Shown piece by piece: positions 61,111-64,000 of a stretch of DNA of 64,000 nt. The stretch is taken from assembly GCF_011753055.1 (NCBI RefSeq), contig NZ_VWWJ01000019.1:93722-157721 (forward strand). Direction: 5' to 3'. The DNA is from Burkholderia sp. Ax-1719. Its GTDB lineage: Bacteria; Pseudomonadota; Gammaproteobacteria; Burkholderiales; Burkholderiaceae. The notes beneath the pieces were generated by a model. The model worked only from the letters and a program-made list of their open reading frames with translations. It was not told the DNA's origin and searched no databases. Each line of letters opens with the position of its first letter. Position 1 is the stretch's first letter. The position numbers and the translations under genes were made by a program.

Positions 61111-62811
61111 TCAGCCGACTGCCACGGGAGCCGCTTTCGGTTCAACATGAACGCGGCTTTGAACCACGCGGAAGCGGTTCGCCACGAATGCGGCGTCGGC
61201 CAGCGCGGCATTGGCGGCCGGGTTCGCGCCGGTGCCGTGGAAATCCGAGAAAGCCGCCGACTGATTGACGAACACGCCGCCCGTCAGATTGATCGAGAGT
61301 GCTACGCCGCCGGTGATCGCGGCGTCGTGGGCGGCTTCAATCACATCGTCGCTCGTGCTGTAGACGGAAAGCGTGAGCGCGCCGTGATCGCGTGCGGTTG
61401 CGCCGGCCAGGTCGAGCGATTGCGCGGTCGAATCGGTGGCGATCACGAACGAGATCGGGCCGAACCATTCGCGCGTGAACGAGGCGGCGTCGCGTGCCGC
61501 GTCGAGCGAGAGCACGAGCGGCGTGCGCACGCGCGCGCCGGGGAATTGCGGGTGCTCAAGCGTCTGGCTGTCGGCGAGCACCGCGCCCAGCGTGCGGGCT
61601 TCGTCGATACGGGCGGTGACGCTGTCGTTCTGGATCGCGCCGAGCACTTCAACGGCGCGAGCCGGATCGGCCACGAACTTCGTGACCGCACCGGCAATTG
61701 CCTGGGCGACTGCTTCGAAGCTCACGTGGCCTTCGGCGGTCTGGATGCCGTCGCGCGGCACATAGATGTTCTGCGGCGCGGTGCACATCTGGCCCGAGTA
61801 GAGCGAGAGCGAGAAGGCGATATTGCGCGCGGCTGACTTCAGATCGTCAACGGAGTCGATCACGATCTGGTTCACACCGGCTTTTTCGGTGTAGACCTGC
61901 GCCTGGTGCGCGTTGCGTTCGAGCCAGTCGCCGTTTTGCGTGCTGCCGGTGAAGTCGATCAGCTTGATTTCGGGGCGCAGCGCGAGTTGCTGGACAAGCG
62001 CGCCGTCGTTCGGATCGGTCGCCAGCAGCGTGACGACGTTCGGATCGAAACCGGCTTCGCGCAGCACGTCGCGCGCGATGCGCACCGTGATCGCGAGCGG
62101 CAGGATCGCGCCGGGGTGCGGCTTGACGATCACGGTGTTGCCGGTCGCCAGATCGGCGAACAGGCCCGGATAGCCGTTCCAGGTCGGGAACGTGCAGCAG
62201 CCGAGCACGAGACCGGCGCCGCGCGGCACGACCGTGAAGCGTTTTTGCATGGCAAGCGGCGGGTTTTTGCCTTGCGGCTTTTCCCAGTGCGCGTCGGCGG
62301 GGATGCGGCGCAGCTGATCCCACGCATAGGTGACGGCTTCGAGCGCGCGATCCTGGGCGTGCGGGCCGCCTGCCTGAAAGGCCATCATGAAGGCTTGGCC
62401 GGTGGTGTGCATGACGCTGAACGCAATTTCGAAGCTTGCGCGGTTCAGGCGTTCGAGAATTTCGAGACTGACGCCCACCCACGCTTGCGGGCCGGCGGCG
62501 CGCCAGTCGCGCTGCGCCTTCTGGGCGGCGTCGATCAGCTGGTCGGGCGTCGATTTCGGATAGCGCGCGCCGAGCTTGAAACCGAACGGCGAGGCCTCGC
62601 TGCCCACGGTTTCGCCGGTCGACGGCTGGTCGAGATCGAAGGTGCGGTCCAAGTGGGCCTTGAACGCGGCTTCGCCATCTGCGCTGGCGGTTTCCCCGTA
62701 CACTTTGGGGCTCGGCATTTCGGCGAACGGGCTCCAGTAACCGCGCGTCTCGATGGCGGCCAACGCTTTCTGCAGCTGGCCTTCGTGCTTGGCGAACAAC
62801 GGATGTGTCAT
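61111..62811 (-). CDS. paaN: PaaN-type aldehyde dehydrogenase of phenylacetate degradation
   Basis: A 566-aa NAD(P)-dependent aldehyde dehydrogenase that oxidises the semialdehyde from oxepin-CoA ring opening. The catalytic Cys is in LSLYSGQMCTAPQNIYVPRDG, and the Glu/Gly nucleotide segment is FTGSTQNGDWLERN. Unlike E. coli PaaZ (about 680 aa), there is no C-terminal MaoC hydratase domain, so ring hydrolysis must come from another enzyme. The ATG at 62811 (MTHPLFAKHEGQLQKA) is the natural start; the open frame continues to 62898 across the putative operator. It is divergent from paaF. Confidence 0.9.
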   Translation of the reverse strand: MTHPLFAKHEGQLQKALAAIETRGYWSPFAEMPSPKVYGETASADGEAAFKAHLDRTFDLDQPSTGETVGSEASPFGFKLGARYPKSTPDQLIDAAQKAQRDWRAAGPQAWVGVSLEILERLNRASFEIAFSVMHTTGQAFMMAFQAGGPHAQDRALEAVTYAWDQLRRIPADAHWEKPQGKNPPLAMQKRFTVVPRGAGLVLGCCTFPTWNGYPGLFADLATGNTVIVKPHPGAILPLAITVRIARDVLREAGFDPNVVTLLATDPNDGALVQQLALRPEIKLIDFTGSTQNGDWLERNAHQAQVYTEKAGVNQIVIDSVDDLKSAARNIAFSLSLYSGQMCTAPQNIYVPRDGIQTAEGHVSFEAVAQAIAGAVTKFVADPARAVEVLGAIQNDSVTARIDEARTLGAVLADSQTLEHPQFPGARVRTPLVLSLDAARDAASFTREWFGPISFVIATDSTAQSLDLAGATARDHGALTLSVYSTSDDVIEAAHDAAITGGVALSINLTGGVFVNQSAAFSDFHGTGANPAANAALADAAFVANRFRVVQSRVHVEPKAAPVAVG

Positions 62812-62854
62812 GGCTCGACTTGAATTGAGGGGTGGGTAGAGAGGCCCGTGCCAA

Positions 62855-62881
62855 TTAATTGACCGACCGGTTGGTTGGCAA
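62855..62881. promoter_or_regulatory. Palindromic operator-like site between paaN and paaF
   Basis: The stretch TGACCGACCGGTTGGTTGG, centred on ACCGGT, is an imperfect palindrome of the TetR-site kind and lies between two divergent paa genes, 44 bases before the paaN start. A TetR-type PaaR repressor responding to phenylacetyl-CoA controls paa genes in related bacteria; that it binds here is inference. Confidence 0.5.
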
Positions 62882-62950
62882 ATGTTAGCATTAGTCAAAG
62901 TTCGGCGTGAAAAATTTTTTGGGGACTTTCTTTAGATGGAAGGAGGACGC

Positions 62951-63727
62951 ATGGAGTACGAAAACATTCTGGTCGAGACGCGCGGCAAAGTCGGTCTGAT
63001 CACCTTGAATCGTCCGAAAGCGCTCAACGCGCTCAACGACGCGCTGATGGATGAACTCGGCGTAGCGCTAAAGGCATTCGACGCGGACGAGGGCATCGGC
63101 GCGATTGTCATTACGGGCAGCGAGAAGGCATTCGCGGCGGGCGCCGACATCGGCATGATGGCGACCTACAGCTTCATGGATGTCTATAAGGGCGACTACA
63201 TCACGCGCAACTGGGAGACGATCCGCTCGATCCGCAAGCCGATCATCGCTGCAGTCGCGGGTTTCGCGCTGGGCGGCGGCTGCGAGCTGGCCATGATGTG
63301 CGACATGATCTTTGCGGCGGATACGGCGAAGTTCGGCCAGCCCGAGATCAAGCTCGGCGTTATTCCGGGGGCGGGCGGTACGCAGCGTCTGCCGCGCGCA
63401 GTCTCGAAGGCGAAGGCCATGGATCTCTGTCTGACCGCTCGCATGATGGATGCCGCGGAGGCCGAACGCGCCGGGCTGGTGTCGCGTGTGATTCCGGCGG
63501 CAGATCTGCTGGGCGAGGCGATCGCGGCAGCGACGACGATCAGCGAATACTCGCTGCCGGCGGTCATGATGGCCAAGGAGGCGGTGAACCGCGCCTACGA
63601 GACGACGCTCGCCGAGGGCGTGCACTTCGAGCGTCGCATGTTCCATTCGCTGTTCGCGACGGAAGATCAGAAGGAAGGGATGGCCGCGTTCGTGGAAAAG
63701 CGCAAACCGGCGTTCAAGAATAAGTAA
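62951..63727 (+). CDS. paaF: Enoyl-CoA hydratase PaaF
   Basis: A 258-aa crotonase that hydrates the 2,3-dehydroadipyl-CoA intermediate in phenylacetate breakdown. Oxyanion-hole segments are GSEKAFAAGADIGMM and AAVAGFALGGGCELAMMCD; the catalytic Glu pair lies in CELAMMCDMIFA and GQPEIKLGVIPGAGGTQRLPR. These two Glu make it a true hydratase. The ATG at 62951 has AGGAGG five bases upstream, the strongest Shine-Dalgarno in this stretch, so the ATG at 62936 is rejected. It is divergent from paaN and shares its control region. Confidence 0.93.
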   Translation: MEYENILVETRGKVGLITLNRPKALNALNDALMDELGVALKAFDADEGIGAIVITGSEKAFAAGADIGMMATYSFMDVYKGDYITRNWETIRSIRKPIIAAVAGFALGGGCELAMMCDMIFAADTAKFGQPEIKLGVIPGAGGTQRLPRAVSKAKAMDLCLTARMMDAAEAERAGLVSRVIPAADLLGEAIAAATTISEYSLPAVMMAKEAVNRAYETTLAEGVHFERRMFHSLFATEDQKEGMAAFVEKRKPAFKNK

Positions 63728-63913
63728 GTGCTTGGCCGCGAGGGGAGGGCGAATAATTTTCCTTTCGCCACCCCTTGCGGCTTGGCGTGAGTAGCGCTAA
63801 GATTCGCCCCCTTCGCTGTCCAGCCTGATCGGCAGCGAAGCCTGCCGCGAGAAACGGCGGGCCGCTCCGGCGGCATCTTTTCCTGCTTTTAAGCAGCGAC
63901 CTAAAAAAAGATG

Positions 63914-63942
63914 TTGACGGATCGGAAAAGAGTCTGCATAAT
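63914..63942 (+). promoter_or_regulatory. Strong promoter, probably of an rRNA operon
   Basis: TTGACG (63914-63919), 17-bp spacer, CATAAT (63937-63942), with the A-rich tract CTAAAAAAAG directly upstream as an UP-element-like sequence. Downstream the transcript begins with CTCGTTTCTCTGCTGC and a TGCTGC/GCAGCA hairpin (63953-63968), which resembles the leader of Burkholderia-type 16S rRNA operons as I remember it. The gene lies beyond the window. The preceding 63728-63913 has no gene. Confidence 0.55.
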
Positions 63943-64000
63943 CTCGTTTCTCTGCTGCAGACGCAGCAACGCAGAACCCGCCGGTAGCTGGATCGCTGGT

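Overview
The window is a high-GC, densely packed segment of a betaproteobacterial chromosome. Gene order and protein style point to Burkholderiaceae, most likely Paraburkholderia, Caballeronia or Burkholderia. The basis is the run hisC-B-H-A-F-I-E / DUF4870 / hinT / tatABC / degS-like / nif3 / petABC / sspAB, the order trpEGDC, a separate paaK-I-G-J-N cluster and the C-rich codon use. Nearly everything is housekeeping. No phage, insertion sequence or CRISPR array is visible.

Layout. 1-5502: most of a histidine operon (hisC to hisE), with a terminator-like hairpin between hisA and hisF. 5615-8427: small membrane protein, HIT hydrolase and the Tat translocase, closed by a strong terminator. 8461-10444: a DegS-like periplasmic protease and a Nif3-family protein, divergent with only 19 bp between start codons. 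10730-14963: cytochrome bc1 complex (petABC), stringent starvation proteins SspA/SspB and tRNA-Thr(UGU). 14929-17235: a lone Eco57I-type adenine methyltransferase whose reading frame runs antisense through the tRNA terminator into the tRNA gene. 17476-25258: two SAM-dependent methyltransferases, DUF1415, a TetR/MFS pair with visible operators, a nitroreductase and a YegD-like Hsp70. 25395-28498: cold-shock protein, APC permease and a LigB-type dioxygenase. 28642-33963 (minus): ubiX, grxD, prmC, prfA, hemA and an atypical response regulator. 34160-44416: small membrane protein, aminopeptidase P, HAD phosphatase, AsmA-like protein, EttA, a small secreted protein, YchF, a UbiH-type monooxygenase and DsbC. 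44604-48271: M61 peptidase, azoreductase and uracil-DNA glycosylase. 48404-54919 (minus): rpe-gph, then a tryptophan leader/attenuator, then trpE-G-D-C and a CYTH phosphatase. 55262-57078: apaG and mltA. 57150-63727: phenylacetate catabolism (paaK, paaI, paaG, paaJ, paaN and divergent paaF). 63914-63942: a strong promoter resembling an rRNA-operon promoter; its transcribed gene lies beyond the window.

The most interesting element is the DNA upstream of trpE. It holds a 24-codon open frame with three clustered Trp codons, then a hairpin plus U-run, and an 11-bp exact complementarity between the leader coding region and the terminator. This has all the visible parts of a ribosome-mediated transcription attenuator for trpEGDC. 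Secondary points are the tRNA-overlapping orphan methylase, a response regulator lacking its phospho-acceptor Asp, clamp-binding-like motifs in an extended Ung N-terminus, and a promoter/operator arrangement in the TetR-MFS intergene.
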